Positions 1 to 9,086 are shown, counted from the stretch's first letter. The stretch is 64,000 bases of DNA from Agriotes lineatus (GCA_940337035.1 CALNHX010005142.1:48955-112954), one strand, 5' to 3'. The notes: a model not told the origin generated them from the sequence alone. A program made the numbers and translations.

Positions 1-656
1 GTAAAATACATTTGTCAGTTTACCTGGTTTGTTGAGATTTAGAAATCACTTTGACAGTAAACGTCATTAACTGTAATATTGACATTCAATTAATAGATCT
101 TGATTTGGCGAACCACCTGAGATAAGAGAATTTGATTTATTATTATTAAAGAATTATGATTGAATTTAAAGGGGCAAGATTTTAATAAAAAGTATAGCTT
201 TATATAGCCACATTCATAATATATAAATTGACGCAGACAACGTGGGGCTTATAGTGATTGCTAGTCAGTTTGTTTATGACATTACTGAATATAATATATG
301 GTGTTCAAACGAGGGGTTTTTAAAACCATGTTGCTTGATATTTATGACACATGTCGCCAGTAAAGAGGGGATATTGACATAATAAAAATAAACAGATTTA
401 ATTGTAACTGATAAACCAAGTTTATGGTTAATTTTGCATTAACAATTGTGAATTAAGGAACAAGATTGTAATAAAACAATCATAATTTAAAAAACGTATC
501 ATAATTAATTTCATTTTGAGAAAGATAAAGGAATAGAATAGGACAATCAATAAAAGTAACTAAAGAATATTATAAAGGGTTAATTTGAGAATAAAATATA
601 AAGATTTATAATTGAATATAAAGGTCTGTAATTAAAATAGGTATATTTGAAAATTT
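1..656. other. AT-rich intergenic DNA
   Basis: No open reading frame of note, no RNA gene and no clear repeat was seen. It ends at the ATA-type microsatellite that marks the 3' tail of the neighbouring LINE. Confidence 0.5.
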
Positions 657-773
657 AATAATAATAATAATAATAATAATAGTTTATTGTCTTAATGACC
701 AAATACATGTTTGGCGTAGACGCGTCGAAACTAATACTAACACATTAAAAAAAAACGAAATTACATACAAAAA

Positions 774-3602
774 CTACTGGAACAGTTCGCCTATACCGTA
801 ATAACATTTTTTTGTTAAGTGATTGCGCAACTTTTGCTTAAATTCATTAACATTACTACTTTTTATAATGAAATCCGGCAGCGAGTTGAAAATTTTAATG
901 CAGGTGTATTTGGGTGATCGCTCATAACTAGCCGTGCGATGCTGTGGGATCATTAGCATCGAATTGCTTCTGGTAGGGTATTGGTGGAAGTATTTGTTTT
1001 TTATAAACATGCTATAGTTGTGGAATACATACTGCGCAGATTTATATATCAGAACGCAGGGAAAGGTCAATATAGCTTTATCCACAAAAGTTCGTCGGCA
1101 TGACGTTCTGGGTGTCAGGTTGTAGATTAGACGCACAATGCGTTTTTGCAATATAAAAACGCGCTTAGCTGATTTTGACCTTCCCCACAATAACACATTG
1201 TATGCCATATGCGAGTAGACATGTGCGTAGTAAACAGATAATAATTGTTCGGAATTTAAGATTGATCTCAATTGGAGCAACAGGTAGAATGCAGAATTTA
1301 ATCGTGAACAAACATAATCCACCTGCTTACTCCAACCGAGGTCACTATCTAAGTAACTACCTAAAAATTTTACATGATAAGTATTGTAAGATGCTAACAT
1401 ACCCCGGGCCCTTCCGAACAATACGCAGACTGTTTTGTTGTTGTTTAAAATCAGTCTGTTGGTGTTACACCAGGTGTCAACATCTTTTTGTACGGTATTT
1501 ATGTTATTCTTAAGATCATCCAAATTATTGCTAGTAACAATTACAGAAGTGTCATCCGCATAAATTATTGCATGACCAGACTTAATATACAATGACAAAT
1601 CATTTATAAATATTTAAAAAATTAAAGGCCCAATGATGGAACCCTGCACGACTCCTAAATTCACATTCCTTGCCTGTGTATATTGGCCTTCCATTTTCAC
1701 TTTTAATCTACGATTACTTAAGAAAGATAGCAGCCATGTTAAGACTGGGCCCCTTATGCCCAGATTATATAATTTCGTGCTCAACACGTCACTATTAATC
1801 GTGTCAAAGGCACGGGTAAAGTCAAAAAATAAGGCCGCCACAAACTTATTGCAATCAACATCAGTATAGATGCGGTCTAAAAACCAGCAACATGCTGATT
1901 CAGTAGATCGTCCTTCCCGAAAGCCGTGCTGAGCGTCAGCGATGAGATTATATTTATCGAGAAATGCTGTTAGCCTTGTGCACACTATCTTTTCGATTAT
2001 TTTTGAAAACACACTGAGAACCGATATCGGTCGGTAGTTGCTTAAATGTTGGGGATTACCCTTTTTAAACACAGGAATCACCTTTGCCAGTTTTAGAACA
2101 TCCGGAAACACGCCACTTGTTACCGATAAGTTGACAAAAAACACCAAAGGGGCAGAAATTGCGTCAAATACGTATTTAAATAGCTTTATCGAGAGTTCAT
2201 CTATTCCTGGAGAGGAATTATTGTTTAGTTTTAAAATAGTAGTCTTTACCTCCTCTTCAGTTACAGGGTAAAAGTACATTGTGTGGACTACGCTGGTAGA
2301 TGCTGTAGATGTTTGGGGTTGGGGCGGATTTACCCCAAAATGCTCCACAACTTGCTTTTCTGCGATTGTAGAAAAATATTCAGCAAATGTGTTGGCTACT
2401 GCTGTAGTATCATGCATGAGAACACCACCGTCGGTCATTATTGAGATTTTTTTAGTGGCTTTATGAGCGTTATTGTTTTTGCTGTTTACAATTTTCCACA
2501 ACAGTTTGGATTTATTTACTGCAGAATTTATTAAATTTGCATAATAATTCTTCTTGGCATTTCTGATAATGCGCCTGTACTGTTTTTTCTTTTCTAGATA
2601 ACACAATCTTGCAGTGTCAGTGTTTATCATACGCATTGTAACAAAACAGTTTTTTAGTTCTTCTCCTAGCCTTATGATTTCATTATTTACCCAGGGAACG
2701 CGTTTAGATTTATACGCTTTGTATTCGCGTCTCATCAGTGGGCATGCAGTATTTACACACCATAAAAACGATTCTAGAAAATCATTGCAGTACCGATTGG
2801 CATCACCATACAGCATATCGTCCCACTCGATTTCACTTAGTAAGCTTTTCAGTAAATTAAGGTTTTCTGGTCGAACTTCTCTGGTATAGTTTGATATAGC
2901 TTTTGTGGTTGACAGTAATTTGTGGTGTATATTTATTTTTATGATGCAAGCTAAGTGATCGGACACATTTGGATTAAATAATGAAAATGTAAACATATTT
3001 TGAAGGAATGATGCGACTAGGTAATCGATAGCCGATTCAGATTTTATGTTGTTCCTGTTTATGAATATTCGCGTGGGTTCAATATTTTTGTTCGCCAAGC
3101 GGAATGATTGGAAAATATCCGATAATATTTGGGAGTTAAGTGATTTGGATAGGGAGTCAATATTTAGATCACCCCCGAGTATAACGTAGTTACTACACTG
3201 GTTGGCAATATTCAATATCTGGTTTAGATTATTAAAGAACACTTCGAGATTACCTGACGGTGTTCTATATACGGATACGACACATATTTTTTTATTGTTA
3301 ATTGAAATTATAACCGATGAACATTCGATGTGCATTTCTACACTTTGACTATTAATTGTTGGGCAACATTTAAAGTCATATTTTGATTCGACTAATATCA
3401 TAACACCTCCATGTTCATGGTTAGTTCGGGTGTTATATGACCCAACACGGTAGCCATCAAACTGTATGTACTTAACGCTCTCATTAGAAAGCCACGTTTC
3501 ATTTAAACACATAATTGTCGGTTTATGCGAAGCAAGTATTACTTCAATGTCATTAATTTTGTTTCTAAGAGATTGTACATTTAGGTGAACAATTTTGATG
3601 TG
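774..3602 (-). pseudogene. LINE ORF2: endonuclease-reverse transcriptase, one nonsense codon
   Basis: The N-terminal part is an AP-like endonuclease: an IVHLNVQSLRNK start, the catalytic LNETWL, the GGDLNID and SDHLACI motifs. The middle is a reverse transcriptase: NYRPISVLSVFSKIIEK (finger), the FDFTRAFDTINSD block, GVVQGSIIGPLIF and the catalytic YADDTSV. The frame is open from about 3602 to 774 except for one TAA at 1614-1616, between the QGS block and YADD. Translation on either side stays in the same frame, so a single point mutation explains the break. It provided endonuclease nicking and target-primed reverse transcription for the element. The C-terminus reaches 774, and the 3' UTR follows to about 681. 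Confidence 0.88.
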
Positions 3603-3628
3603 CTCCGAGCGAGTTTGGTCAGATTTTT

Positions 3629-3925
3629 TTATAGGTTTTGCTGTGCTTTCACTCGATGGCGAAAAAATTTATTTAGTTTGGTTCCCTTAGGCCAAATAGC
3701 TGGATTTAAGACTGCATCAACATACACTGGGTCTAAACAGATTTTAAATGACGCATACAGTTGTGGATGTTTTGATTGCAGTTTATCACAAGATGTTACT
3801 AATACATTTGGGGCAAGGTGGTCGATTACTTGCTTTTCAGTTGTTTCAGGTAGCAACTTTGAAACGTGTAATGTTGCGGGCGCGACAACGGCTTTTAATT
3901 TAGAGTTCGCAGAGTTTTCGTCTAG
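3629..3925 (-). pseudogene. LINE ORF1 C-terminus (truncated)
   Basis: The translated segment (VSKLLPETTEKQV, then YASFKICLDPVYVDAVLNPA and WPKGTKLNKFF) looks like the conserved end of insect CR1/Jockey ORF1 proteins, an RNA-binding chaperone fold. The reading frame stays open upstream to about 3925, where the LINE sequence stops. Near the end a run of six T (plus strand TTTTTT-type tract) seems to have shifted: the second frame continues as a serine-rich linker toward ORF2. No start codon is present because the 5' part is missing. Confidence 0.65.
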
Positions 3926-3939
3926 GGACTAACTAAAAT

Positions 3940-4494
3940 ATGGCAGACAAAAGGGTTACAAGAAAAAGCAAGAAGACTGAAAAGGAAAAAGACGTAGAAC
4001 AAGAAGAAATGGAAGTGGTAGCGAGTGGTGGTGAAGTTGAAGTGGAGGAAATACAGCAAGAGGTAGGAATACAAGGTGATCAGGGGAGAATTCAAGTAGA
4101 ACATGCATTAGAAGAATACAGCATGAGACAGATGATGGAAACGATGTGGCAGTTGATGTAAGACAGTAGGAAAGATGCAGCTGAGTTGAGGAAGGATTTA
4201 CAAGCAATTGAGAAGAAAGCTGAGGAAAGACATAAAAGATGGATGGAGTCAATGAGGAAAGATAGAAAGGAAAGTCATAAAAGATGGCAGAAAAAGGACG
4301 AGGAAATAGAGAACAAAAGAAAGAATGAAGCCGAGAAAAGAGAAAATCGGTTAAAGAGAGAGACTGAGAAAAAGTAAAACAGGATAAAGAAGGATTTAAA
4401 AGAACCAATGCAATCAGAGAAGCTGTTAGATGAGGAAGACGATTCTAGGGAAAATGGTAAAAAGGTAAAATACAATGAAGTAGTCAGTAATACA
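3940..4494 (+). pseudogene. Decayed charged coiled-coil coding sequence
   Basis: One frame starting with ATG at 3940 runs through two in-frame TAA codons (4159-4161 and 4375-4377) up to the Polinton boundary. It encodes a very charged protein: basic start (MADKRVTRKSKKTEKEK), then Glu-rich, then a long Lys/Glu/Arg heptad-like stretch (RKDLQAIEKKAEERHKR). This is typical of gag-like ORFs of insect retroelements, but the family was not recognised. The right flank of the Polinton does not visibly continue this protein. Confidence 0.4.
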
Positions 4495-4674
4495 AGTAGG
4501 TTAGAATGGACAGTTGTAGAACCTCCCCCCACCACTTGTCCTTGAGTTCAAGGTCAAGGCTATTTTGCAAGGCTGAACTTCAAGGTCAAGGCTAAACTTG
4601 AAGGTCGAGGCCACTTGGAAGGCTAAGTCAACGATCAAGGTCAGCGCTATTTTGCAAGTTCGGTTGCTCAAGGT
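4495..4674 (+). repeat. Left terminal inverted repeat (180 bp)
   Basis: Starts agtaggttagaatgg and matches the reverse complement of 25974-26153 over 180 positions with one mismatch found by eye. It contains a C6 tract followed by CACCACTTG. TCAAGGTCA occurs at 4548-4556, 4580-4588 and 4635-4643, and a fourth copy at 4668-4676 spans the inner edge. The ends are the expected substrate of the integrase and the start sites for protein-primed replication. Confidence 0.95.
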
Positions 4675-4687
4675 CAAGGATCCACAT

Positions 4688-4714
4688 GTAACCTTGGAAA
4701 TGTGAGAATAAAAG
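4688..4714 (+). promoter_or_regulatory. Early-type promoter of the left-end gene
   Basis: An ACCTTGG box (4691-4697) is followed about 10 bp later by a TATA-like AATAAAAG (4707-4714), 43 bp upstream of the ATG at 4758. The same box-then-TATA layout recurs before several other accessory genes of the element. Confidence 0.45.
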
Positions 4715-4757
4715 CGCGTAAAAGAGTCTGCAAGGGTAGTAGCATTCGAACGCTGAT

Positions 4758-5447
4758 ATGGAAGCCTTGTTAAAAGCTATAGAAGTAGTTAAGGGTCGGC
4801 AAGTAGCTGCGGTGGCGAGCAGTACTACGAGAGTCCATAAAGTGCAGTTATGTCCAGTGCTTCTGAATAGTACAACGTACAAGTTAAACAACTCCAGTTC
4901 AAAGTATGTGTGTGTGGGGTTAAGGGCGAACTCCGGATTTTCCCCAGTGATTCAAATAAGAGGAAACAAAAACGATTGGGTGGAGTTCGAGGAGTTGGAT
5001 TGGGCTACCCTAATTGAAAATCAGGGGATCCTGACGAATTATTTCTATTCCTCCTCCGAAGAGCAGTGGTCTCCGCTGGTAGCTGCACGGAAACAGTATA
5101 CATTCTTGGAACTTCAGGAAAAGAAGATACTAAAAATTGAAGAAGTGGGACAGAGTGAAGTCTACTTATCGAAAGAATCGTTGGAAGAGCTGTGGGACTT
5201 GCAGAGGCTGGTGGAATTGCGATTCGCAGTTCTAAAAGCGCAGAACTTTGAGCAATTTTATCACAAAATAGTGACGGGTATTGCAAACCTGCCTGGGGAC
5301 TGCATTAGCAATATACGGAGTGTGTTGCAAGACCTGGCGGTAACAACCGAGAACACTGTTTCCATGTATGAAATTTTAAAGTATGGTAGTAACATTGTTC
5401 GGTGCGACGTTCAAATAGAAGAACTTGGTCTGCAGGTATTAGCTTAG
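4758..5447 (+). CDS. Hypothetical protein, left-end member of paralogous pair
   Basis: A 229-residue protein of unknown function. Its only visible relative is the product of 23289-23960 on the opposite strand near the right end. Shared blocks include PxLLNST-Y-LN at about residues 35-45, the VENQG/IENQG-x-x-x-NYFYS block near residue 95, the EVYL block and FEQFYxxIxxGIxxLPGD near residues 170-185. No signal peptide or membrane segment is seen; the C-terminal half looks helical. It starts at the first ATG after the TATA-like box. AATAAA-type signals lie about 30 bp past the stop. The position next to the TIR and the promoter type suggest an early accessory role; function is not inferred further. 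Confidence 0.8.
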   Translation: MEALLKAIEVVKGRQVAAVASSTTRVHKVQLCPVLLNSTTYKLNNSSSKYVCVGLRANSGFSPVIQIRGNKNDWVEFEELDWATLIENQGILTNYFYSSSEEQWSPLVAARKQYTFLELQEKKILKIEEVGQSEVYLSKESLEELWDLQRLVELRFAVLKAQNFEQFYHKIVTGIANLPGDCISNIRSVLQDLAVTTENTVSMYEILKYGSNIVRCDVQIEELGLQVLA

Positions 5448-5505
5448 TCATGTGGATGGGCTATTCTCATTGTCTACTAAATAAATCATTATTTATTAAA
5501 AAATT

Positions 5506-5610
5506 GACTCGACTAGGATTCGAACCCAGATCTCCTGAGGCGCAGTGTCTAGAATTCCCTTTAATGCACCGATTGGCTCCCCAGGTGTCATACCATTAGA
5601 CCACCGAGTC
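5506..5610 (-). ncRNA. tRNA-like Pol III unit (possible intron-bearing or pseudo-tRNA)
   Basis: The minus strand reads like a tRNA. A 7-bp acceptor pairs GACTCGG with TCGAGTC, and there is an A box (TGGTCTAATGG), a T arm with a perfect B box (GGTTCGAATCC) and a T6 terminator directly after the 3' end. A 7-bp stem CCTGGGG/CCTCAGG stands where the anticodon stem should be, but it closes a loop of about 40 nt, and the usual U33 and anticodon loop cannot be placed. It may be an intron-containing tRNA, a tRNA pseudogene, or a viral tRNA-like small RNA. It lies antisense between two accessory genes. Confidence 0.6.
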
Positions 5611-5637
5611 CTTAAACTATTTAATGAAAAACGGCGA

Positions 5638-5667
5638 TGACCTTCGGGATAATCGAAAGTATAAAAG
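5638..5667 (+). promoter_or_regulatory. Promoter with ACCTT box and TATAAAAG
   Basis: TGACCTTC at 5638-5645 precedes TATAAAAG at 5660-5667, about 80 bp before the ATG at 5746. The arrangement resembles the other early-type promoters of the element. Confidence 0.45.
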
Positions 5668-5745
5668 GTTGCGCATTATCATGGTCTCGTTAATTGTTTT
5701 ATAACTTACGTCAAGTTCGCACACTATTCGTTTACGTATAAAATA

Positions 5746-6216
5746 ATGGATCAGACTTCAAGTGACGATTCTTCACATGAAATCACATTAAAGCACGCTG
5801 TAAAGTTGTGCTGTGCTTTCTGGTTTGAAGATGCAAAAAACAATTTAGATAAAATAGTGAGAAATTCCTCGGGACTCAGAAATTTAGACTTGGAATTTGA
5901 CGCGTATGTAGTGACTGCTATGGCTGGCGATAGCCAAAATCAACAAGAAAAACGGAAACGACTGATTGCCAATTTGGAAAAAAACATTTTAAAATATTTT
6001 GCTAGAGAAGGAAATACATCGCTGACGCTGGATGTGGACTACCACCCAAAGCATCCCTTTGCTGAAATGCTGGAAGAACGTGTCTCAGTATTCGATTTAC
6101 CGTGTAAATCTACAACGAAAATTAACTCTACACCAACCGGCATGTTCACACTTCAAGTTAGGAGTGGATATGGCTCGCTCTTCTGGAGATATATTTCAAA
6201 TATTGATCACCTGTAA
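5746..6216 (+). CDS. Hypothetical protein (156 aa)
   Basis: The ORF begins at an ATG downstream of a clear TATA box. The N-terminus is Ser/Asp-rich, followed by a mostly helical region (residues 14-85) and a hydrophobic, aromatic C-terminus. No known domain was recognised and there is no signal peptide or membrane helix. It sits in the left accessory cluster on the same strand as the next three genes. Function unknown. Confidence 0.65.
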   Translation: MDQTSSDDSSHEITLKHAVKLCCAFWFEDAKNNLDKIVRNSSGLRNLDLEFDAYVVTAMAGDSQNQQEKRKRLIANLEKNILKYFAREGNTSLTLDVDYHPKHPFAEMLEERVSVFDLPCKSTTKINSTPTGMFTLQVRSGYGSLFWRYISNIDHL

Positions 6217-6456
6217 CATTTAACTAAATATAATTTTTAAATGGTTTATTTTTTTTATTTTGATTTGACCTTGAGTTGAAGGCTAAGGTGATTTTCAACA
6301 TCACATCATTTTCAAGGACGAACTCTAACACCTCGGCCTTGATTTCAAAGTCAAACTCTAAAACCTCCTCCCACCAAAAAGAAAAATGTACAAAAACGGT
6401 GCAGCAGCAAAATAAATCATAGTCTATTGAATAAATCGTGACAGTCTGGTTGTAAC
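6217..6456 (+). promoter_or_regulatory. Intergenic control region with nuclear-receptor-like sites
   Basis: A perfect TGACCTTGA (reverse complement of TCAAGGTCA) is at 6266-6274, followed by GGCCTTGA at about 6333 and a CCTCCTCCCACCA tract at about 6364 that resembles the C-rich start of the TIR. The block reads like a diverged, partly rearranged copy of TIR sequence placed before the gene at 6457. Confidence 0.4.
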
Positions 6457-6705
6457 ATGGACACATGGGAGCTATATGGAAAATATTTCCAGGAATTTTC
6501 GGAGTTATTTCCATGGTTTGGTTGCGATCAAATGAAAATTACCGTTACGTTGGATGGACATCCGGACTTTAAAACTTTTCCAACAGTACCACTTCCAGAC
6601 GGGGATTGGTTTGATTACAATGTGATGGAGCCCATCGAGAAGTATTTAAAAAATTGGAGATTAGAACGTGAATGTGTGAAAAAAATCGTATACGAGTTAT
6701 GGTGA
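6457..6705 (+). CDS. Small accessory protein, divergent relative of the 24150 and 25557 genes
   Basis: An 82-residue protein with a Trp-rich composition. Residues 28-65 (VTLD, then a TVPLP turn, then a VMEPIEKYLKNW helix) align by eye with the TLD / RTVP / PIQRFL pattern of the 103- and 105-residue proteins encoded near the right end. It lacks their conserved FGDxLFEDAPAFY N-terminus. Function unknown. The next gene starts 63 bp downstream on the same strand, and the two may share a transcript. Confidence 0.6.
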   Translation: MDTWELYGKYFQEFSELFPWFGCDQMKITVTLDGHPDFKTFPTVPLPDGDWFDYNVMEPIEKYLKNWRLERECVKKIVYELW

Positions 6706-6768
6706 TGCCCGCCTACCCATCTGTTGAATGTGCACGCAACATCGCATTTAACCACTAGAAGCTTAGTC

Positions 6769-7095
6769 ATGTGGATGTGGTATAGAGAAGCCGCTCGACC
6801 AACTGCAAGAGACGTACCTAGTGCTGTTAAACGATTAGTGAGTTTGTTGGACGATTTGGCGTTTGACGCGTCTCACGAAGCCATATACGGTTTTGGTTGG
6901 TTCAGTGACGAGGAACTGAAGAAAAAAGAAAAAATTTACAAAAACGGTGTTGCTGTTGGTCGACTATTTTTAAACGGAGCCATAAATGAAGGCCTCCTTG
7001 TAGATTTAATGGCTAGTCTCGGTCTGGACGAACACATGTGTGAGGTGATAGACTTTATAGAGAGGAAAGAAAATGAAGAAGAGCGTGCAGTTTGA
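6769..7095 (+). CDS. Hypothetical helical protein; very weak Bcl-2-like resemblance
   Basis: The frame is open from 6724 but the first ATG is at 6769, giving 108 residues. The protein is predicted helical. A YKNGVAVGRLFLNGA segment in the middle recalls the BH1 pattern (NG/DG-V-x-x-GR-hydrophobic) of Bcl-2 family proteins. The similarity is slight and there is no clear BH2 or membrane anchor, so this is only a hypothesis. The 3' end overlaps the start of the GADD34-like gene by 23 nt, suggesting coupled expression. The sequence around the start (gcttagtcatgtggatg) is repeated at the end of the 4758-5447 gene. Confidence 0.55.
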   Translation: MWMWYREAARPTARDVPSAVKRLVSLLDDLAFDASHEAIYGFGWFSDEELKKKEKIYKNGVAVGRLFLNGAINEGLLVDLMASLGLDEHMCEVIDFIERKENEEERAV

Positions 7096-7297
7096 CGACT
7101 CGAAGAATCAGGTGTACAATTTGCATACGTGGGCGTATGCGTATCGAGAAGCTCGGAGAGGACTGTGGCAACGAGAGGCTATGGATAGGTTGCGGTTCCA
7201 ACGCAAGATATTTACTGTGGCTAAAGTACTGCGAGACGTCTTGTGCGCAGAACATAGGCACACAATTTATGTAGAACGCTTTTCCACTAGTACGTAG
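7073..7297 (+). CDS. GADD34/PPP1R15-like PP1 regulatory subunit
   Basis: A 74-residue protein that looks like a stand-alone PPP1R15 C-terminal domain. That family recruits protein phosphatase 1 to eIF2-alpha and reverses stress- or kinase-induced translation arrest; several large DNA viruses carry minimal versions. Visible features are a basic RVxF-type docking motif KSVQF (residues 3-7), a downstream hydrophobic pair VY (14-15), and the conserved block EARRGLWQREAMDRLRFQRK (26-45), with the Arg/Trp pair and the DRxRF core expected of the family. Length fits a minimal domain. The ATG at 7073 overlaps the upstream ORF by 23 nt. AATAAA signals follow at about 7338. Homology is by motif reading; the role in the insect host is inferred. 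Confidence 0.75.
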   Translation: MKKSVQFDDSKNQVYNLHTWAYAYREARRGLWQREAMDRLRFQRKIFTVAKVLRDVLCAEHRHTIYVERFSTST

Positions 7298-7334
7298 GTG
7301 TTTAACCCATGTAGTAACACTGTATATATTGTAT

Positions 7335-7369
7335 GCAAATAAAAACACAATAAAAATTAAAAAGTTGTT
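7335..7369. terminator. Convergent poly(A) region
   Basis: Plus-strand AATAAA signals (about 7337 and 7350) serve the left accessory cluster. A minus-strand AATAAA (complement of the tttatt near 7369-7374) serves the leftward late cluster. Transcripts from both sides converge here. Confidence 0.5.
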
Positions 7370-7816
7370 TTATTCCATTACATAGTGATTATAGATATGG
7401 TAAACGTTAGACAAAGCACAATAACAAACTGGAGCAGAATGATATAAACAAGCGGGTTGTGATGGGGTGAGGGCCGGTTGTTCTTCAACTTCGATGATGG
7501 GGATATTGGTATAGCGGCGTAGAAAAACTGCTTTTTCTCGACCTTTCACATATACTTCGGTGACATCGTGCAGAAGACGTCGCAAAATTGCAGGAAACAT
7601 GTATGCTGGAGTAAATCCCTCATTCCAATCGATGCAATGATGATTAGTCATTACCCAGTGGGCTTGTTGTTGTAAATGAGATGGTAAGGCGGTGAACGAA
7701 AACGGTGATTTTAAGACGTAGTGTGACACTGAGGTACCGTCGTAGGCGGCTAACTCTTTTGGGCTGAAGTGCTTATCCGACGTCTTGAAGCCTTGAATGT
7801 CGATAATGAGCTTCAT
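7370..7816 (-). CDS. Conserved insect Polinton protein (148 aa), function unknown
   Basis: The frame is open from 7837, but the first ATG is at 7816 (MKLIIDIQGF). The pattern LIIDIQGFK, PKELAAYD, VLKSPFSF and a WxxxNxHCIDW block looks like a protein repeatedly found in arthropod Polintons and some retroelement proteins. I recall it from that family but cannot name a function. A nuclease or RNase H-like fold is possible from the beta-strand-plus-Asp start. It is the last gene of the leftward late cluster, 70 bp past the capsid gene, which suggests a role in virion assembly or genome processing. Confidence 0.65.
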   Translation of the reverse strand: MKLIIDIQGFKTSDKHFSPKELAAYDGTSVSHYVLKSPFSFTALPSHLQQQAHWVMTNHHCIDWNEGFTPAYMFPAILRRLLHDVTEVYVKGREKAVFLRRYTNIPIIEVEEQPALTPSQPACLYHSAPVCYCALSNVYHIYNHYVME

Positions 7817-7886
7817 CGTATTAAGTGGTGGGAGCACGATCCAGTTACGTTAAAAGGCGAGGTGCAACTGAAGTGGTTTTGAGAAA

Positions 7887-9086
7887 TTACAGTTGTTTAA
7901 CTGCTTTTGACAACGCGTTATAAGTAAAAACCCGATCGTGAAGAACGAGACAATACGCGGTTGTGTTGGCTGGCACGTTAGCGGAAGTTTCAAATTCAAC
8001 TCGAAAAACGACAGCGTTTGCATGGAGGTAGTCTTTTTGGTGGGAACAATCGATCACAACAATGGGTGATTTGTCAGCAAACTCATTGGGCGTGAACCAA
8101 GGCTCGTCGGTCTTGTTATAATAGGATGATTGAAACTTGGAGTACATATCGTATAACGTGGCGTAATGATTGAGGCCATAATTGTTATGTAAATTATCGT
8201 AGGGGAAACGTTCGGTGTTGAGATAAACTCGGAAATTCGTAAGATTAATTTTGTCGAAATGGCTATTGTCCTTAGAGATGAGCCCCGAACGTTCCGTCTG
8301 AAAACCTACGATGACGTATCTGGGGGTTTGCAATTTGGTGGTTGTTGCAATGGCATGAGAATGTTGAGTCACGGCATTAACGCCTGGTATGATATGAAGT
8401 TGCCAGCTGCGAAACGCTACTTGCGTGTCGATATTTTTGTCAATGTATTTGGTTAGAGATAATTCTTGAGCAAGACCTGGAGTGACATGTGGAACTTTCC
8501 AATACAGCTTGTCAATCGTAACTTTAGCCGTCTCCGCTACCGTAGCACTGAATACAGCGTCGGCATCGGTATTGCTGCGAATCAGGACAAGTTCTTGTCG
8601 GATGTTAAGTATAACTTTTCCATACTCTTCTGCAAAACCTAACAGCATTCTCAAAGGTATGCAGGCACTGAAGTTGCCCTGTGCATCGGTAATGTGAGTA
8701 TTGGGGGCGTACAACCAGCCAGCATTTTGAAGCTTTTTCACATCATCAGAGGTATAGGACACATATCCCTTAAGAGTAGATGTAATACCAGGTTTGGTAA
8801 CAGAATCGACAACGACACCATTGATTTCGTATCGGATTTCGCTAAATAAGTGAGCCAACCCATTGTTAAGAAATTTGGCCGTCGTAACTTCACCGGTTGC
8901 TTTCCGTAATTTTCCCTCTATGTATAGATAGCTCAAACCTGGTAGAGTTGACATATCTTCAGGAATTGGAATTCGAATTTCATCGTTATAGTCGAAACGG
9001 TTTGTATACGGTTGATGGGTGTGCAACTCATTGCTAACGATGGAGTTGTCGACGAGGACACGTTCCCCAATATTTAGAATACTCAT
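7887..9086 (-). CDS. Major capsid protein (double jelly-roll, hexon-like)
   Basis: A 399-residue protein. Motifs include the early RFDYNDEIRIPIPEDMS, the FLNNGLAHLFSEIRYEINGV block, the GYVSYTSDD segment and the LDSFR-type beta-rich C-terminal half (AFRSWQLHIIPG, then RYVIVGFQTERSG). These match the double jelly-roll major capsid proteins of Polintons and adintoviruses, which form trimeric hexon-like capsomers of an icosahedral shell. The ATG at 9086 is the first in frame. It lies between the penton-like gene upstream and the conserved Polinton protein downstream, all on the minus strand, as in other Polintons. No break is seen. Confidence 0.9.
   Translation of the reverse strand: MSILNIGERVLVDNSIVSNELHTHQPYTNRFDYNDEIRIPIPEDMSTLPGLSYLYIEGKLRKATGEVTTAKFLNNGLAHLFSEIRYEINGVVVDSVTKPGITSTLKGYVSYTSDDVKKLQNAGWLYAPNTHITDAQGNFSACIPLRMLLGFAEEYGKVILNIRQELVLIRSNTDADAVFSATVAETAKVTIDKLYWKVPHVTPGLAQELSLTKYIDKNIDTQVAFRSWQLHIIPGVNAVTQHSHAIATTTKLQTPRYVIVGFQTERSGLISKDNSHFDKINLTNFRVYLNTERFPYDNLHNNYGLNHYATLYDMYSKFQSSYYNKTDEPWFTPNEFADKSPIVVIDCSHQKDYLHANAVVFRVEFETSANVPANTTAYCLVLHDRVFTYNALSKAVKQL

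Larger units (their letters stand above)
657..3925 (-). mobile_element. 5'-truncated CR1/Jockey-superfamily LINE
   Basis: A non-LTR retrotransposon on the minus strand. From 5' to 3' it holds the end of ORF1 (about 3925-3629), then ORF2 with an AP-type endonuclease and a reverse transcriptase (about 3602-774), a short 3' UTR, and an (ATA/ATT)n tail at about 657-680. A microsatellite instead of a plain poly(A) tail is usual in the CR1/L2 group. The 5' end stops inside ORF1, as expected from incomplete reverse transcription. ORF2 carries one nonsense codon, so this copy is dead. Clade assignment between CR1 and Jockey is by eye. Confidence 0.85.

Noticed and set aside
3940..4377. Gene of the Polinton at its left edge
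   Set aside because: It lies outside the TIR, has two in-frame stops and looks like a decayed retroelement gag-like sequence.
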